From positions 3,038,001 to 3,102,000 of the forward strand of contig CM074766.1 in the NCBI GenBank assembly GCA_037355855.1: a stretch of DNA of 64,000 nucleotides, written 5' to 3'. The position numbers and the translations under genes were made by a program. Shown here one piece after another: positions 61,919 through 64,000 of this stretch (positions within the stretch are counted from its first letter, which is position 1; each line of letters opens with the position of its first letter). Under the pieces are notes generated by a model, which saw only the letters and a list, made by a program, of their open reading frames with translations, was not told the origin of the DNA and searched no databases. Source of the stretch: Pseudo-nitzschia pungens. Its lineage: Eukaryota > Bacillariophyta > Bacillariophyceae > Bacillariales > Bacillariaceae.

Positions 61919-62498
61919 TAGCCAGCAGAATCTTTCACTCTCACTGCAATCCATTGTTCAATCAGGACGATAGGAGCATGTGCACGGTATGGTCTTGTAG
62001 GTCACAGTTTCAATCCCTATCTCTTTGGTATGATATATCCAGCATCATCATACTTATTGTCACATCGGAACCATTGATTGAAGCAGTCCCTGTGTTGGGT
62101 TCGGCATTCTGCAGTGCATGGTAGGAACATGAGTATTGTTAGGTACGTATGGTGCGTACTTGTACGTACCGTGATCCGTGGTCATCGCCGGCATTCGTAC
62201 TATGTACAAGTACACGGTAATTACATCATGTAGGAGTACACATTCCCCCTACAAGCTACGACGGAGCCACTCCGTAGTACGAAGTATCCAGGCGCGAATT
62301 GGGCTGTGAAGACAACTTCGTGAAAACGTAAAACGTTCCGACAGGGAAAAACCTCGCCATTACATTGGGTCTGTTTGTTCTTGCTTCTACTCGAGTGCAC
62401 TGGATTATTGGCTTCTGGGATGGATGAATGGATGGATTCTGAGATAGATCGAATCGAATAAGGTCTTCCCTACTTCTAAAACTCCCCAACGTCACGAG

Positions 62499-62876
62499 AT
62501 GGACAGCAGGAATCACCCCTTCTCCACGGGAGGTGTCCCGCCGCAAACCGGGACTCCGGAACGCGCCTTGTTGAGAATGTTTCCCCGGCAGCAGCCGCTG
62601 CAACGGCAGCCGCAGCGACAGCCGCAACAGCAGCAGCAACAACAGCAACAACAACAGCTACGGCAATCTCAATCACAGCCATCGCAACCATCGCAATCGC
62701 AACCTCGGTCTGGAATGGCGGGACAAGCCGCATCTCGCACGGCGCAGGGAACCGCTCTGTCCTCTTCGAGAAAGCAAACGCTGCCGCCACCGAGGGTGAT
62801 CAATCCAGTGCGACGAAAAAACAGGCGGCTCTTGCCGGCATCCAAACCCAAAACAACTGCAGCGACAGCGACAGCG

Positions 62877-62911
<35 letters not shown>

Positions 62912-64000
62912 GAAAACCACAACGACAACGACAACGACAACGAAAACATCTATGGGGTCCAAACCGAAACCCGGCTCGAAGAAAGAAGCATCCGCGTCGT
63001 CGACGCCGTCGTCTTCGGCCACTACCTTTCCCCGAACGTTGTATTCCATGCTGGAAGAAGGCAAACATTCGGAGATTTTTGGATGGTCCCGGGACGGAAA
63101 AGCCTTTTACATCAACCAAGATCACCCAGACATTGATAGGGTCTTGCACAGTTATTTCAAGAGTGAGTGTCGAATTGCATTGAATAGGATCGGATCAGAT
63201 CGGATCGAAGCGAAGCGAATCGAACGGAATCGGAATCGCAATCGCAATCGGAATCGAATCGAATCGAATCGAATCGAATCAAATCAAATCGAATCGATTG
63301 GAGTCCAGTTGAGTTGAGTTCAGTCCAGTCCAGTTCAGTCGCGGTTTTTCTTGGCAGACAGTGAATGACGCTTCGCTTGCGTTGGTCGACGAATCGACGG
63401 TCGTTTTTTCTCCGCAAGAAGTTTAGAAAGTCTCCAATGATATTGCATAGTGACATATGCTTTTGTGTGTGTGGACAGAGGAAAAGTTGCAATGAGGGCT
63501 ATCTGTCTGACACAACTGCTTGTTTGTTTTGTTTTGTTTTGTTTTGTTTTGTTTTGTTTGAACTTGTTCCTGGTCTACGTGTAAAACACCACAACTTATC
63601 TACTATTACCATTACTGCAATTGTTTGCATTGTTCAGTAAAGAAATACAGTCTCTGGTACAGGCAGCTCAACATCCACGGATGGATGAAACAACAGAGGG
63701 GAAAGAACCAAAACATGATGCTCAATCCCCATTTCCACCGCAAAATGACCGACAGTGATTTCGAGGCCATTCTTCGCCTCAAATCAGCGGCCCTCGACAT
63801 GCAGAAAAACAACAAGAAGAGAGGGGACCAAGCCAAGACCAAGGCCAAAAAAGCCGGTGCCACCGTCGCCAAGAAGAAAACCTCCAAGACCAAAAAGACG
63901 GTCACCAGCAAGGCCGGCAAGACCAAGCTTAGGGCGGCCTCGGCATCGGCAAAGAAAACCGCCAAGAAGGCGCCTCCATCATCGTCGGCGTCGAGCGTCA
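62499..64000 (+). CDS. Heat-shock-factor-type transcription factor (5' part; continues beyond window)
   Basis: Starts at the ATG 62499. Exon 1 is 62499-63162, the intron 63163-63637 (GTGAGT...TTCAG), and exon 2 runs from 63638 to the window edge. The first 165 residues are low complexity (Gln run, Ser/Gln repeats, Ala run, Thr run) with basic patches. The DNA-binding domain follows: FPRTLYSMLEEGKHSEIFGW, AFYINQDHPDIDRVLHSYF, then across the splice KKYSLWYRQLNIHGW and LNPHFHRKMTDSDF. These are the hallmark blocks of the HSF winged helix, with the intron falling between YFK and KYS. After it comes a Lys/Thr/Ala-rich stretch resembling a histone-H1-like tail rather than the usual coiled-coil trimerisation region, which may lie further on. 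HSFs bind nGAAn arrays; diatoms have many of them. Target genes are unknown. Confidence 0.85.

Larger units (their letters stand above)
58252..62498. other. 4.2-kb gene-poor region with transposon relics and simple repeats
   Basis: No intact gene is supported. 59203-59230 (TACTTCCTCCGTTCCAAAAT then ATTTGAAC) resembles the end of Stowaway/mariner-type elements, but no matching inverted end was found. GTGTCAAAGTGACACC-type palindromes recur at about 60405, 60440 and 60778. CATTTGTCTTGTTC repeats occur at 60570-60730. The solo LTR (60808-61123) and the gag-like relic (59763-60223) are listed separately. The 62130-62230 region holds GTACGTACC palindromes upstream of the HSF-like gene. Confidence 0.5.

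Noticed and set aside
1..64000. tRNA, rRNA or spliceosomal RNA genes
   Set aside because: I looked for cloverleaf-like A/B-box patterns and rRNA motifs by eye and found none I could support; a tRNAscan or Infernal run would be needed.

Overview
This window looks like nuclear DNA of a eukaryotic microalga, most likely a diatom, probably a pennate one. The host genes are widely spaced and carry short GT-AG introns. The Ty1/copia elements have a DSHAD protease motif, which I associate with stramenopile copia lineages. An HSF-type DNA-binding domain and an OvoA-type ovothiol synthase are present, and long homopolymer tracts (Q, A, T, D) sit in the proteins. Species cannot be fixed from sequence alone.

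Layout. 1-15413: two almost identical Ty1/copia retrotransposons in head-to-tail tandem sharing a central LTR. 15674-20080: a broken tyrosine-recombinase retroelement (DIRS-like), split by a 3.0-kb gag-only LTR element (16485-19480) with perfect 5-bp target duplications. 20299-21297: an orphan reading frame. 21883-22425: two copies of a hairpin MITE. 23631-33770: a host-gene island with an Atg22-like MFS transporter (+), DNA polymerase eta (-) and the ovothiol synthase OvoA (-). 35240-43329: an 8.1-kb DNA transposon with 24-bp perfect terminal inverted repeats. It carries a Tnp2/Plavaka-like transposase segment, an acidic-repeat companion protein, an unknown two-exon gene and a 181-bp tandem satellite. 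43638-47490: a compact pogo/Tigger-type transposon with an intact-looking DDE transposase, 12-bp inverted repeats and TA target duplications. 48182-58251: a second host island with a membrane protein resembling HVA22/REEP, a PPP-family Ser/Thr phosphatase and an unknown nuclear-looking protein, all on the minus strand. 58252-62498: gene-poor DNA with transposon relics and a solo LTR of the same family as the gag-only element. 62499-64000: the 5' part of a heat-shock-factor-like gene running off the window.

How it fits together. Roughly half of the window is transposable DNA of at least five kinds (copia, gag-only LTR, tyrosine-recombinase retroelement, Tnp2-like, pogo-like, plus MITEs), nested in each other and separated by short runs of single-copy genes. 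The host genes do not form one pathway. OvoA and polymerase eta are neighbours and both relate to oxidative or UV stress, but nothing in the sequence shows co-regulation. The observations I rate highest are the in-frame gag-TGA-pol arrangement with a hairpin just downstream, the complete Tnp2-like element with its internal satellite, the intact pogo-like element, and a polymerase eta that appears to use a MIU-like ubiquitin motif instead of a zinc finger.
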